In this document: one piece after another, positions 21,328 through 31,491 of the stretch | Layout of the letters: the number at the start of each line of letters is the position of its first letter | Position numbering within the stretch: position 1 is the stretch's first letter | Origin: Rubrivivax sp. | Lineage (GTDB): Bacteria; Pseudomonadota; Gammaproteobacteria; Burkholderiales; Burkholderiaceae_C | Direction of reading: 5' to 3' | Length of the DNA: 32,072 nucleotides | Assembly (NCBI GenBank): GCA_020720385.1 | Contig: DYOR01000018.1 | Location: forward strand, 7,458-39,529 | Program-made: the position numbers and the translations under genes | The notes under the pieces: model-generated | Seen by the model: only the letters and a program-made list of their open reading frames with translations | What the model was told of the DNA's origin: nothing | Database searches by the model: none

Positions 21328-22343
21328 GCGTCGAATCCCTTCGGGTTCATGGCTTGCCAGCGCCAGCTGTCCTCGCACATGCGGGCCAGGTCGAGCTGGG
21401 CGCTCCAGCCCAGCAACTCGTGCGCCAGGCCGGGGTCGGCCCAGCATGCGGCCACGTCGCCGGGGCGGCGGGGCTTGATCTCGTAAGGGATCTCGCGGCC
21501 GCTGGCCCGGGCATAGGCGGCCACCACCTCGAGCACGCTGTGGCCTCGGCCCGTGCCCAGGTTGACGGTGAACGAGCCGTTGTGTTCGAGGAGCCGGCGC
21601 AGCGCCGCCACGTGGCCCTGGGCCAGGTCGACGACGTGGATGTAGTCGCGCACGCCGGTGCCATCGGGGGTGGGGTAGTCGTTGCCGAACACCGACAGGC
21701 ACGCCAGCCGCTCCACCGCCACCTGGGCCACGTAGGGCATGAGGTTGTTGGGTACCCCGCGCGGGTCTTCGCCGATGCGCCCGCTTTCATGCGCGCCCAC
21801 CGGGTTGAAGTAGCGCAGGCAGGCGCTGCGCCAGCCCGAGTCCGCCGCGCCCAGATCACGCAGGATCTGCTCGCTCATGAGCTTGGTCTGGCCGTAGGGG
21901 TTGGTGGCCGACAGCGGCGAGGCCTCGACGATGGGCAGGCGCTCGGGCTCGCCATAGACGGTGGCGCTGGAGCTGAAGACAAGACGCTTCACGCCATGGC
22001 GCTGCATCGCTGCGCAGACGCCAAGCAGACCGCCGATGTTGTTGGCGTAATAGGCCAGCGGCCTGGCGGCCGATTCGCCCACCGCCTTGAAGGCCGCGAA
22101 GTGCACCGCGGCGACGATGCGGTGGCGCTGGAAGATGCCGTCCAGTGCCGTGGCATCGCAGACGTTGGCGCGTTCGAACACCGGCTCGCGGCCGCCGAGC
22201 TCGCGCAGGCGGTTGAGCACTTCGGGCGAGCTGTTGGAGAAATCGTCGATCCCGACCACCTCGAAGCCCGCCTCCTGCAGCGCCAGCCAGGTGTGCGAAG
22301 CGATGTAGCCGGTGGCGCCGGTGAGGAGGATGGTGGGTTTCAT
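21324..22343 (-). CDS. galE: UDP-glucose 4-epimerase
   Basis: MKPTILLTGATGYIASHTWLALQEAGFEVVGIDDFSNSS; FSSSATVYGEPERLPI; NPYGQTKLMSEQIL; RYFNPVGAHESGRIGEDP. Confidence 0.95.
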   Translation of the reverse strand: MKPTILLTGATGYIASHTWLALQEAGFEVVGIDDFSNSSPEVLNRLRELGGREPVFERANVCDATALDGIFQRHRIVAAVHFAAFKAVGESAARPLAYYANNIGGLLGVCAAMQRHGVKRLVFSSSATVYGEPERLPIVEASPLSATNPYGQTKLMSEQILRDLGAADSGWRSACLRYFNPVGAHESGRIGEDPRGVPNNLMPYVAQVAVERLACLSVFGNDYPTPDGTGVRDYIHVVDLAQGHVAALRRLLEHNGSFTVNLGTGRGHSVLEVVAAYARASGREIPYEIKPRRPGDVAACWADPGLAHELLGWSAQLDLARMCEDSWRWQAMNPKGFDA

Positions 22344-22507
22344 GGGGAAGGAGTATGAGCGCCCTGCATGCGAGGCCTTGCCGCGGGGATAGGCCGAACG
22401 GACCATGCCGTCGGCGCGGGGTCGGGCGCCCGGCAAGGCGGGAATTCTCGCCCAGATCGGCGGCGCGGCCGCCGTGGCGGTGCGGACGTGGCTGGCGGTC
22501 GGCTGCC

Positions 22508-22513
22508 TACAAT
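22508..22513 (+). promoter_or_regulatory. Candidate -10 hexamer TACAAT 6 nt before the ubiJ ATG
   Basis: cTACAATcgcgcaATG; no clear -35 and no Shine-Dalgarno. Confidence 0.35.
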
Positions 22514-22519
22514 CGCGCA

Positions 22520-23062
22520 ATGCTCCACAGTCTGCATAACCTGCTCGCCCCGGCCGTCGCACAACGCCTGACGCTGGTCATCAACCACGTGCTCGGCGCC
22601 GAAGCCGTGGCCACCGTGCGCCTGCGACCCCATGCCGGCCGCAGCCTCGCGCTGAGCCTGGACGGCTGGCCGCGCCTGCTGCCCGCACCGCCCGACCTGC
22701 GCTGGCGCATCACCCCTGCCGGCCTGCTGGAGTGGTGCGACGAGGATCCCGCCGGTGTGCCCGACCTGGGCGTGCGCCTGGATGCCTCCAACCCGGCATT
22801 GCTCGTGGCACGCACCCTGGCCGGCGATGCCCCGGCGGTGCAGATCGAGGGCGACGCGCAACTCGCCGGCGACGTGAACTGGCTGCTGCACAACCTGCGC
22901 TGGGACGTGGAGGCGGATCTCGAGCGCCTCTTCGGCCCGCTCGTGGCGCACCAGTTGCACCGCCTCGGTTCGGCTTTGGCGCGCGCCTTGCGCAGCGCGC
23001 TCAGGCTGGCCAGCGAGGGGGCCAGCGGGCTGGCCGAGCGGATGCGCTCCGGCCGCCCATGA
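22520..23062 (+). CDS. ubiJ: Ubiquinone biosynthesis accessory factor UbiJ (SCP2-like domain)
   Basis: [28 protein letters not shown]..; [40 protein letters not shown]; immediately upstream of ubiB. Confidence 0.82.
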   Translation: MLHSLHNLLAPAVAQRLTLVINHVLGAEAVATVRLRPHAGRSLALSLDGWPRLLPAPPDLRWRITPAGLLEWCDEDPAGVPDLGVRLDASNPALLVARTLAGDAPAVQIEGDAQLAGDVNWLLHNLRWDVEADLERLFGPLVAHQLHRLGSALARALRSALRLASEGASGLAERMRSGRP

Positions 23063-23129
23063 CGCCCTGCCGCAGCAACCCGGCTGCGCCGGTGCGCGCG
23101 GGCCGAGCTGCGGCCCCGGAGTCTGCGGC

Positions 23130-24683
23130 TTGAGGCACTTTCTCCGCCTCGTCTTCATCGTCGTCACCGTCCTGCGCTTCGGGCTGGACGAGGTCGCCCT
23201 GTCGGCCTTCCCGCAGCGCTGGGTGCGCGGGCTGGTGCGCCTGGTGCGCATCGGCCGACGCCTGGACACGCCGCGCGGCGTGCGCCTGCGCCAGGGGCTG
23301 GAGCGCCTGGGCCCGATCTTCGTCAAGTTCGGCCAGGTGCTGTCCACGCGTCGCGACCTGATGCCGCTGGATGTGGCCGACGAACTCGCCCGGCTGCAGG
23401 ATCGCGTGCCGCCCTTCCCCGCCGCGCAGGCGCGTGCGCTGGTGGAGAAGGCCTTCGGCCGCACCCTGGAGGAGATCTTCCAGAGCTTCGACGCCGAGCC
23501 CGTGGCCAGCGCCTCCATCGCCCAGGTGCATTTCGCGGTGCTCGAGGGCGGGCGCGAGGTGGCGGTGAAGGTGCTGCGCCCGGGCATGCTCGCGGCCATC
23601 GACCAGGACCTGAACCTGCTGCACACCCTGGCGCGCTGGGTCGAGCGCCTCTCGGCCGACGGCCGGCGGCTGCGGCCGCGCGAGGTGGTGGCCGAGTTCG
23701 ACCACTACCTGCACGACGAACTCGACCTCGTGCGCGAGGCGGCCAACGCCGCGCAGCTGCGGCGCAACATGCAGGACCTCGGCCTGGTCCTGGTGCCCGA
23801 GATGGTGTGGGAGCTGTGCACCGCCAACGTCATCGTCATGGAGCGCATGCACGGTGTGCCGATCAGCCAGATCGAGCGCATCCGCGCCGCCGGGGTGGAC
23901 TTCAAGAAGCTGGCGCGCGACGGGGTGACGATCTTCTTCACCCAGGTCTTCCGCGACGGTTTCTTCCACGCCGACATGCACCCGGGCAACATCCAGGTGT
24001 CGATCGCCCCGGCCACCTTCGGCCGCTATGTCTCGCTCGATTTCGGCATCGTCGGCACCCTCACCGACAGCGACAAGGCCTACCTCGCGCACAACATGAT
24101 CGCCTTCTTCCGGCGCGACTACAAACGCGTCGCCGAGCTGCACATCGAGAGCGGCTGGGTGCCGGCGGACACGCGCGTGGACGCGCTCGAGGCGGCGGTG
24201 CGTGCGGTGCTCGAGCCGCAGGTCGACCGGCCGCTCAAGGACATCTCGCTGGGCCAGGTGCTGATGCGCCTGTTCCAGGCCTCGAGGCGCTTCAACGTGC
24301 AGATCCAGCCGCAACTCGTGCTGCTGCAAAAGACGCTGCTCAACATCGAAGGCCTGGGCCGCCAGCTCGACCCCGAGCTCGACCTGTGGAGCACCGGCAA
24401 GCCCTTCCTCGAACGCTGGATGAACGAGCAGATCGGCTGGCGCGGCGTGCTCGATCGCCTGGGCCACGAGGCGCCGCGCTACGCGCAGATCTTCCCCGAG
24501 CTGCCGCGGCTGCTGCACCAGGCGCTGCAGCGCCGGGCTCAGCCCGGGGAAAGTGCGGCGCTGCTGGCGCTGCTGGCCGAGCAGCGGCGCACCAACCGGC
24601 TGCTGCAGGCGCTGCTGTGGGCCGCGGCGGGCTTCGTCGGCGGGCTGCTGCTCACCACGCTCGTGCTGCGCTGGCTGCATTGA
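23130..24683 (+). CDS. ubiB: Ubiquinone biosynthesis kinase-like protein UbiB
   Basis: [37 protein letters not shown] (KxGQ motif); [33 protein letters not shown]-terminal hydrophobic segments. Confidence 0.96.
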   Translation: MRHFLRLVFIVVTVLRFGLDEVALSAFPQRWVRGLVRLVRIGRRLDTPRGVRLRQGLERLGPIFVKFGQVLSTRRDLMPLDVADELARLQDRVPPFPAAQARALVEKAFGRTLEEIFQSFDAEPVASASIAQVHFAVLEGGREVAVKVLRPGMLAAIDQDLNLLHTLARWVERLSADGRRLRPREVVAEFDHYLHDELDLVREAANAAQLRRNMQDLGLVLVPEMVWELCTANVIVMERMHGVPISQIERIRAAGVDFKKLARDGVTIFFTQVFRDGFFHADMHPGNIQVSIAPATFGRYVSLDFGIVGTLTDSDKAYLAHNMIAFFRRDYKRVAELHIESGWVPADTRVDALEAAVRAVLEPQVDRPLKDISLGQVLMRLFQASRRFNVQIQPQLVLLQKTLLNIEGLGRQLDPELDLWSTGKPFLERWMNEQIGWRGVLDRLGHEAPRYAQIFPELPRLLHQALQRRAQPGESAALLALLAEQRRTNRLLQALLWAAAGFVGGLLLTTLVLRWLH

Positions 24684-24718
24684 GCCACCAGCGCTGCGCG
24701 TGGCGGTGCTCGGCAGCC

Positions 24719-24724
24719 TATAAT
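24719..24724 (+). promoter_or_regulatory. Candidate sigma-70 -10 box TATAAT upstream of the FmdB-like gene
   Basis: Exact TATAAT in an AT-rich patch (tataatttcacgttttgaatcaatgg) after ubiB; no good -35 seen. Confidence 0.45.
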
Positions 24725-24800
24725 TTCACGTTTTGAATCAATGGTTTAGCTGCGGCCTCGCGAGCGGGTGCGGCAGCCTTCAGCGAAACCCCTCCCAGCC

Positions 24801-25151
24801 ATGCCCATTTACGCCTATCGCTGTGCCGCCTGCGGCCACGCGCAGGACGTGCTGCAGAAGATGTCGGACACGGTGTTGAACCTGTGCCCGGCCTGCGGTG
24901 CCGCGCGCTTCGAAAAGCAAGTCACCGCCGCGGGCTTCCAGCTCAAGGGCTCGGGCTGGTACGTCACCGACTTCCGCGGCGGCAGCGCCGGCGCGGCCAA
25001 GGAGGCCGAGGCCAAGGGCAGCGCCGATACGGCGAAGGCCGAGGCCAAGCCGGCCGAGGCGGCCAGCGCCGCACCTGCGGCCAAGGTCGAGACGAAGGCC
25101 GCGCCCGCCACGGCCCCGGCCAGCGCAGCGCCGGGCTCCGGCAGCGCCTGA
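24801..25151 (+). CDS. FmdB family zinc-ribbon protein with Ala/Lys/Glu-rich tail
   Basis: MPIYAYRCAACGHAQDVLQKMSDTVLNLCPACGAARFEKQVTAAGFQLKGSGWYVTDFRGG: CxxC-x(n)-CxxC ribbon and LKGSGWY..D motif. Confidence 0.93.
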   Translation: MPIYAYRCAACGHAQDVLQKMSDTVLNLCPACGAARFEKQVTAAGFQLKGSGWYVTDFRGGSAGAAKEAEAKGSADTAKAEAKPAEAASAAPAAKVETKAAPATAPASAAPGSGSA

Positions 25152-25174
25152 CCCCCTGCGCCGACGCTGCTCGC

Positions 25175-25825
25175 GTGAAGAAATATCTCGTCGCCGGCCT
25201 GCTGGTATGGCTCCCGCTGGCCATCACCATCTGGGTGCTGTCGTGGCTGCTGGGCTCGCTCGACGGCGTCTTCGAGGCGCTGCTCTCGGCCACCCAGGCG
25301 GTGCTGCCCGAATCCGCGCGCGCCGGACTGGAGCGGCTGCGCCACGTGCCCGGCATGGGCGTGCTGGTGATGGTGGCCCTGCTGCTGTTCACCGGCATGT
25401 TTGCCGCCAACATCGTCGGCCAGTGGTGGCTGCGCCAGTGGGACGCGATGCTGGGCAAGATCCCCATCGTCAAGAGCATCTACAGCTCGGTCAAGCAGGT
25501 CTCCGACACGCTCTTCTCGAGCAGCGGCAATGCCTTTCGCGAGGCCGTGCTGGTGCAGTACCCGCGCCAGGGCAGCTGGACCATCGCCTTCGTCACCGGT
25601 CGGCCCGGTGGCGAGGTGGCGCGGCATCTGGTGGGCGAGCATGTCAGCGTCTACGTGCCGACCACGCCCAATCCGACTTCGGGTTTCTTCCTCATCATGC
25701 CGCGCGCCGACGTCGTGCCCTTGAAGATGAGCGTGGACGCGGCCCTGAAGTACGTCATCTCGATGGGCGTGGTGGTGCCGGGCAGCCCCGACGAGCTCAT
25801 CGCCACGCCGCCGGTGCGAAATTGA
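25175..25825 (+). CDS. DUF502 family membrane protein (GTG start)
   Basis: KKYLVAGLLVWLPLAITIWVLSWLLGSLDG; GMGVLVMVALLLFTGMFAANIVGQWWLRQWDAMLGKIPIVKSIYSSVKQVSDTLFS; NPTSGFFLIMPRADVVPL. Confidence 0.88.
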   Translation: MKKYLVAGLLVWLPLAITIWVLSWLLGSLDGVFEALLSATQAVLPESARAGLERLRHVPGMGVLVMVALLLFTGMFAANIVGQWWLRQWDAMLGKIPIVKSIYSSVKQVSDTLFSSSGNAFREAVLVQYPRQGSWTIAFVTGRPGGEVARHLVGEHVSVYVPTTPNPTSGFFLIMPRADVVPLKMSVDAALKYVISMGVVVPGSPDELIATPPVRN

Positions 25826-25917
25826 GCCGGCTGGACCGGCCCGGCAGCCGGCCCGCCCCGGCGCGCCCGGTGGCCCGCGCCGCAGGACCCCCGCCAGCGC
25901 CGTAACCCACGCAAACC

Positions 25918-25966
25918 ACCGCGCCCCCCTTTACCACGCCCGTCTACCGCGCCCCTTTACCGACGC
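25918..25966 (+). repeat. Imperfect direct repeat in the aspS leader
   Basis: ACCGCGCCCCCCTTTACCACGC (25918-25939) and ACCGCGCCCCTTTACCGACGC (25946-25966). Confidence 0.6.
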
Positions 25967-25986
25967 ATCCGTTCTGGAGTGAAGCA

Positions 25987-27777
25987 ATGAGAACCACCTA
26001 CTGTGGCCTGGTCAGCGAGAAGCTGATGGACCAGACCGTCACCTTGATGGGCTGGGCCCACCGCCGCCGCGACCACGGCGGCGTGATCTTCATCGACCTG
26101 CGCGACCGCGAGGGGCTGGTGCAGATCGTCTGCGACCCCGACCGCGCCCAGACCTTCAAGGTCGCCGAGGACGTGCGCAACGAGTTCTGCCTGAAGGTCG
26201 TGGGCCGTGTGCGCGCGCGGCCCGCCGGCACCGAGAACACGACGCTGACCAGCGGCCGCATCGAGGTGCTGTGCCACGAGCTGGAAGTGCTCAACGCCAG
26301 CGTCACGCCGCCCTTCCACCTCGACGACGAGAACCTCAGCGAGACGGTGCGCCTGACGCACCGCGTGCTCGACCTGCGCCGGCCGCCGATGCAGAAGAAC
26401 CTGATCCTGCGCTACCGCGTGGCCATGGAGGTGCGCAAGTTCCTCGACGAGCAGGGCTTCATCGACATCGAGACGCCGATGCTCACCAAGAGCACGCCCG
26501 AGGGCGCGCGCGACTACCTCGTGCCCAGCCGCGTGCACGACGGCCACTTCTTCGCCCTGCCGCAGAGCCCGCAGCTCTTCAAGCAGCTGCTCATGGTGGC
26601 GGGTTTCGACCGCTACTACCAGATCACCAAGTGCTTCCGCGACGAGGACCTGCGCGCCGACCGCCAGCCCGAGTTCACGCAGATCGACATCGAGACCTCG
26701 TTCCTGGTCGAGTCGGAGATCCGTGCCATCACCGAAGCCATGATCCGCAGCGTCTTTCGCAAGACCATGGGCATCGAGCTGCCGACCTACGCCGAGCTCA
26801 CCTACACCGAGGCGATGCACCGCTACGGCTCGGACAAGCCCGACCTGCGCGTGAAGCTCGAGTTCACCGAGCTCACCGACGTGATGCGCGACGTGGACTT
26901 CAAGGTCTTCTCCGCGCCGGCGACCACGCCGGGCGGGCGCGTGGCGGCGCTGAGGGTGCCCGGCGGCGGCGAAATGAGCCGCGGCGAGATCGACGCCTAC
27001 GGCGAATTCGTGAAGATCTACGGCGCCAAGGGCCTGGCCTGGATCAAGGTCAACGACGCCGCCAAGGGCCGCGAGGGGCTGCAAAGCCCGGTGGTGAAGA
27101 ACCTGCACGATGCCGCACTGGCGGCGATCGTCGAGCGCACCGGCGCGTGCAATGGCGACGTGATCTTCTTCGGCGCGGACAAGGCCAAGGTGGTCAACGA
27201 CGCCCTGGGTGCGCTGCGCCTGAAGGTGGGGCTGGGCGAGTTCGGGCGCAGCCACGGCCTGTTCGAGGACCGCTGGGCGCCGCTGTGGGTGGTGGACTTC
27301 CCGATGTTCGAGTACGACGAGGAAGCGCGGCGCTGGAACGCGGTGCACCACCCGTTCACCGCGCCCAAGGACGGCCACGAGGAGCTCATGAAGACCGACC
27401 CCGGTGCCTGCATCGCCAAGGCCTACGACATGGTGCTCAACGGCTGGGAGGTGGGCGGCGGCTCGGTGCGTATCCACCGCGCCGAGGTGCAGGCCAAGGT
27501 CTTCGAGGCGCTCAACATCTCGCCCGAGGACCAGCGCGTGAAGTTCGGCTTCCTGCTCGACGCGCTGCAGTACGGCGCGCCGCCGCACGGCGGCCTGGCC
27601 TTCGGCCTGGACCGCATCGCCACGCTGATGACCGGTGCGGAGAGCATCCGCGACGTCATCGCCTTCCCCAAGACGCAGCGCGCGCAATGCCTGCTCACCG
27701 GCGCGCCCAGCCTGGTCGACGAGGACCAGTTGCGCGAACTGCACATCCGCCTGCGCAACCCGACGCCGGCGGCTTGA
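25987..27777 (+). CDS. aspS: Aspartyl-tRNA synthetase
   Basis: [93 protein letters not shown] class II motifs. Confidence 0.98.
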   Translation: MRTTYCGLVSEKLMDQTVTLMGWAHRRRDHGGVIFIDLRDREGLVQIVCDPDRAQTFKVAEDVRNEFCLKVVGRVRARPAGTENTTLTSGRIEVLCHELEVLNASVTPPFHLDDENLSETVRLTHRVLDLRRPPMQKNLILRYRVAMEVRKFLDEQGFIDIETPMLTKSTPEGARDYLVPSRVHDGHFFALPQSPQLFKQLLMVAGFDRYYQITKCFRDEDLRADRQPEFTQIDIETSFLVESEIRAITEAMIRSVFRKTMGIELPTYAELTYTEAMHRYGSDKPDLRVKLEFTELTDVMRDVDFKVFSAPATTPGGRVAALRVPGGGEMSRGEIDAYGEFVKIYGAKGLAWIKVNDAAKGREGLQSPVVKNLHDAALAAIVERTGACNGDVIFFGADKAKVVNDALGALRLKVGLGEFGRSHGLFEDRWAPLWVVDFPMFEYDEEARRWNAVHHPFTAPKDGHEELMKTDPGACIAKAYDMVLNGWEVGGGSVRIHRAEVQAKVFEALNISPEDQRVKFGFLLDALQYGAPPHGGLAFGLDRIATLMTGAESIRDVIAFPKTQRAQCLLTGAPSLVDEDQLRELHIRLRNPTPAA

Positions 27778-27793
27778 TCGGCGGCGCCCCGCC

Positions 27794-28255
27794 GTGAACG
27801 CCAGGCGCCGGTTCAAGATCCCCGAATCGGTGCTCGTGGTGATCCACACGCCGGCGCTCGAGGTGCTGCTCATCGAGCGCGCCGACCACCCGGGCTTCTG
27901 GCAGAGCGTCACCGGCTCGCTCGACCACGCCGGCGAGGCGCCGCCGCACACGGCGCGGCGCGAGGTGCTCGAGGAAACCGGCATCGATGTCGACCTCGTG
28001 CGCGGCGTGCTGCGCGACTGGGCGCTGCGCAACCGCTACGAGATCTACCCCAACTGGCGCCCGCGCTACGGCCCGGGGGTGACGCACAACACCGAGCATG
28101 TGTTCGGGCTCACCGTGCCGGCGGGCACCGCCGTCACGCTCAGCCCGCGCGAGCACCGCGCCTGGCAGTGGCTGCCCTGGCGCGAGGCGGCCGACCGCTG
28201 CTTCTCGCCGAGCAACGCCGAGGCCATCCTGCAGCTCCCGCAGCGCCTGCCATGA
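27794..28255 (+). CDS. nudB: Dihydroneopterin triphosphate diphosphatase (Nudix; GTG start)
   Basis: KIPESVLVVIHTPALEVLLIERADHPGFWQSVTGSLDHAGEAPPHTARREVLEETGI Nudix box; downstream of aspS. Confidence 0.9.
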   Translation: MNARRRFKIPESVLVVIHTPALEVLLIERADHPGFWQSVTGSLDHAGEAPPHTARREVLEETGIDVDLVRGVLRDWALRNRYEIYPNWRPRYGPGVTHNTEHVFGLTVPAGTAVTLSPREHRAWQWLPWREAADRCFSPSNAEAILQLPQRLP

Positions 28256-29067
28256 ACCGCCTCAACCCGCGCCAGTCGACGCTGTTGCCGCCCTACACCG
28301 GCATCGGCACGCTGCGCGTGGCCACCTACAACATCCACAAGGGCGTGCGCGGCCTGGGCCCGCGCAAGCGCCTGGAGATCCACAACCTCGGCCTGGCGGT
28401 GGAAGCCCTCGACGCCGACCTCGTGTTCCTGCAGGAAGTGCGCCTGTTCCACACGCGCGAGGCGCGGCGCTTCGATCGCACCTCCTTCGGCTGGCCGGCG
28501 CAGGGGCAGGCCGAGTTCCTTGCCCCCGGCGGCTACGAGGTGGCCTACCGCACCAACGCGGTGACGCGCTTCGGCGAACACGGCAACGCGCTGCTCTCGC
28601 GCTGGCCCATGGGCGACGTCGGCCACCACGACGTGAGCGACCACCGCTTCGAGCAGCGCGGCCTGCTTCACGTGCCCGTGGTCTGGAACGGCGACACGGT
28701 GCATGCCGTGGTGGTGCACTTCGGCCTGGCGCACCGCAGCCGCGTGCGCCAGGTGCAAAGGCTGGCGGACTTCATCCAGGCGGAAGTGCCCGGCGGCGAG
28801 ATGCTCGTCGTGGCGGGGGACTTCAACGACTGGGGCGAGCGGCTGGACGAACCGATGCGCGAGCTCGGCCTGGCGCGCGCGGCGGCGCCCGATGCCGGCC
28901 GCGCCGCGCGCGTCACCTTCCCCTCGCTGGCGCCGGTGTTCGCGCTGGACCGCTTCTACCTGCGCGGCCTGCATTGCCACTCGACCATGGTGCCGCGCGG
29001 GCTGAGCTGGGCGCGCATGTCCGATCACCTGCCGCTGGTGGCGGAACTCGAGCCGGCATGGGAATGA
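28252..29067 (+). CDS. Endonuclease/exonuclease/phosphatase family protein
   Basis: LRVATYNIHKGVRGLGPRKRLEIHNLGLAVEALDADLVFLQEVRL; VVAGDFNDWGERL; SDHLPLVAELE. Overlaps nudB stop by ATGA. Confidence 0.92.
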   Translation: MNRLNPRQSTLLPPYTGIGTLRVATYNIHKGVRGLGPRKRLEIHNLGLAVEALDADLVFLQEVRLFHTREARRFDRTSFGWPAQGQAEFLAPGGYEVAYRTNAVTRFGEHGNALLSRWPMGDVGHHDVSDHRFEQRGLLHVPVVWNGDTVHAVVVHFGLAHRSRVRQVQRLADFIQAEVPGGEMLVVAGDFNDWGERLDEPMRELGLARAAAPDAGRAARVTFPSLAPVFALDRFYLRGLHCHSTMVPRGLSWARMSDHLPLVAELEPAWE

Positions 29068-29110
29068 ACCTCGTACATGCCGTGACTTCGGGCGGCCGCG
29101 CGCCACTCAG

Positions 29111-30379
29111 ATGAGCCTGGACCTGTCCGCGCTGAGCGCCTGGTCGTCGGTGCCGGCACCGCGCTTCGTGGGCGGCAACCGGGTCGAGTTGCTGCAAGGG
29201 GGCGACGACCTCTTCCCGCGCATGGAGCAGGCCATCGACGCCGCGCTGACGGAAGTCTGGCTGGCGACCTACATCTTCCACGACGACGCCGCGGGCACGC
29301 GCATCGCCGAGTCGCTCAAGCGCGCCGCGGCGCGCGGCGTGGCCGTGCAGGTGGTGGTCGACGGCTTTGGCTCCATCGCCACCATCGGCCGCGTGCGCGC
29401 GCTCTTCGAGGGCAGCGCGGTGCGCCTGGAGGTTTTCCGCCCGCTCGACCGCTGGTACTCCTGGCTGCAGCCCGGCCAGCTGCGCCGCCTGCACCAGAAG
29501 CTGTGCGTGTGCGACGAGCGCGTGGCCTTCGTCGGCGGCATCAACGTCATCGACGACCGCCACGACATCCACCACGGCTGGATGGACTCACCCCGGCTGG
29601 ACTTCGCGGTGCAGGTGCACGGTCCGCTGGCCACGGCGGTGCACGCCACGGCCCGCGCCATGTGGGTGCGCACCCACCTCTGGCACGGCTGGCGCGATGA
29701 AGTGCGCGGGCTGGTGCGCAGCGTGGCGCCGGTGAGCGAGGCGCTGGAACTGGTGCGGCGCATGCGCGGCGTCAACCGGCTCGTCGACGAAGGGCCCGTG
29801 GAGCCTGTGCGCGCCGCTTTCCTCGTGCGCGACAACCTGCGCCAGCGCCGCGCCATCGAGCGCAGCTACGTCCAGGCCATCCGCCATGCGCGCAGCCGCG
29901 TCGACCTGGCCGTGCCGTACTTCTATCCCGGCCGCGGATTTCGCCGCGCGCTGCGCTCGGCGGCGCAGCGCGGCGTGCGCGTGCGCCTGCTGTTGCAGGG
30001 CAAGATCGACTACCGCATCGCCGCCATGGCCGCCCACGCGCTCTACGACGAGCTGCGCGCGCACGGCGTGCGCATCTTCGAGTACACGCCGGCCTTCCTG
30101 CATGCCAAGGTCGCCATCATCGACGACGACTGGGCCACCGTCGGCAGCTCGAACATCGACCCGCTGTCGCTGTTGCTCAACCTGGAGGCCAACGTCGTCG
30201 TGCGCGACACCGAGTTCGCCGCCGAACTGGCCGCGCGCTTCGAGCAGGCCCTGGCCGCATCGGCCGAGGTCTCGCGCGAGCCCGCCAGCACGGGCTGGCG
30301 GCGCTGGCTGCACCGTGGCTTCGTCGCCTGGGTGGCCAACGTCTACCTGCGCGTGGCGGGGATCACCGGGCGCTATTGA
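29111..30379 (+). CDS. clsB: Cardiolipin synthase ClsB-type (two PLD motifs)
   Basis: HxK motifs LHQKLCVCDERVAFVGGINVIDDRHD and LHAKVAIIDDDWATVGSSNIDPLSLLLNLEANVVV. Confidence 0.92.
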   Translation: MSLDLSALSAWSSVPAPRFVGGNRVELLQGGDDLFPRMEQAIDAALTEVWLATYIFHDDAAGTRIAESLKRAAARGVAVQVVVDGFGSIATIGRVRALFEGSAVRLEVFRPLDRWYSWLQPGQLRRLHQKLCVCDERVAFVGGINVIDDRHDIHHGWMDSPRLDFAVQVHGPLATAVHATARAMWVRTHLWHGWRDEVRGLVRSVAPVSEALELVRRMRGVNRLVDEGPVEPVRAAFLVRDNLRQRRAIERSYVQAIRHARSRVDLAVPYFYPGRGFRRALRSAAQRGVRVRLLLQGKIDYRIAAMAAHALYDELRAHGVRIFEYTPAFLHAKVAIIDDDWATVGSSNIDPLSLLLNLEANVVVRDTEFAAELAARFEQALAASAEVSREPASTGWRRWLHRGFVAWVANVYLRVAGITGRY

Positions 30380-30428
30380 CTATTGACCGCAGCGGCGCGC
30401 GGGCGGCGAGCGGCGCACCCGAGCCTGC

Positions 30429-30454
30429 GCGCGCCAATGCGCGCCAATGCGCGC
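30429..30454. repeat. Short tandem repeat, about 2.6 copies of 10-bp GCGCGCCAAT
   Basis: GCGCGCCAAT-GCGCGCCAAT-GCGCGC upstream of cysK. Confidence 0.75.
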
Positions 30455-30494
30455 ATGATGCCGGGCGCGACCCCCAAGCGCCTGGAGATCCGCC

Positions 30495-31478
30495 ATGACC
30501 GCTGTCTACGCCGACAACTCCCTGTCCATCGGCCGCACGCCGCTGGTGCGCTTGAACCGCGTCACCGACGGCGCGCGGGCCACCGTGCTGGCCAAGATCG
30601 AGGGTCGCAACCCGGCTTACTCGGTGAAGTGCCGCATCGGCGCGGCGATGATCTGGGACGCCGAGAAGCGCGGCCTGCTCGGCCCGGGCAAGGAAATCGT
30701 CGAGCCCACCAGCGGCAACACGGGCATCGCGCTGGCCTTCGTCGCCGCGGCGCGCGGCATCCCGATCACGCTCACCATGCCCGAGACGATGAGCGTGGAG
30801 CGGCGCAAGCTGCTGCTCGCCTACGGGGCCAGGCTGGTCCTCACCGAAGGCCCCAAGGGCATGAACGGCGCGGTGGCCAAGGCCGAGGAGATCGCCGCCA
30901 GCGACCCCGCCCGCTACGTGCTGCTGCAGCAGTTCAAGAACCCGGCCAACCCGGCCATCCACGAGGCCACCACCGGCCCCGAGATCTGGGACGACACCGC
31001 GGGTGCGGTGGACATCTTCGTCGCCGGCGTGGGCACCGGCGGCACCATCACCGGCGTCTCGCGCTACCTGAAGAAGACCCGCGGCAAGGCCGTGATCTCG
31101 GTGGCGGTGGAGCCCAGTGCCAGCCCCATCCTCACGCAGACGCGCCGCGGCGAGGCTATCACCCCGGGGCCGCACAAGATCCAGGGCCTGGGCGCGAACT
31201 TCGTGCCCGAGGTGCTCGAGCTGGCGCTGGTCGACGCCATCGAGCAGGTGAGCAACGAGGAGGCGCTCGGCATGGCGCGCCGCCTGGCGCGCGAGGAGGG
31301 CATCCTCTCGGGCATCTCCTGCGGTGCCGCCGTGGCCGCGGCGCTGCGCTGGGCGCACCAGCCCGAGAGCGCGGGCAAGACCATCGTCGTGGTGCTGCCC
31401 GACTCCGGCGAGCGCTACCTCAGCTCGGCGCTCTTCGAAGGCGTGTTCGACGCCGTGGGCTTGCCGCCGGCGGCGTAG
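30495..31478 (+). CDS. cysK: Cysteine synthase A (O-acetylserine sulfhydrylase)
   Basis: [30 protein letters not shown] (PLP Lys); [50 protein letters not shown]. Confidence 0.96.
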   Translation: MTAVYADNSLSIGRTPLVRLNRVTDGARATVLAKIEGRNPAYSVKCRIGAAMIWDAEKRGLLGPGKEIVEPTSGNTGIALAFVAAARGIPITLTMPETMSVERRKLLLAYGARLVLTEGPKGMNGAVAKAEEIAASDPARYVLLQQFKNPANPAIHEATTGPEIWDDTAGAVDIFVAGVGTGGTITGVSRYLKKTRGKAVISVAVEPSASPILTQTRRGEAITPGPHKIQGLGANFVPEVLELALVDAIEQVSNEEALGMARRLAREEGILSGISCGAAVAAALRWAHQPESAGKTIVVVLPDSGERYLSSALFEGVFDAVGLPPAA

Positions 31479-31491
31479 GCGTTCGCCGCGC

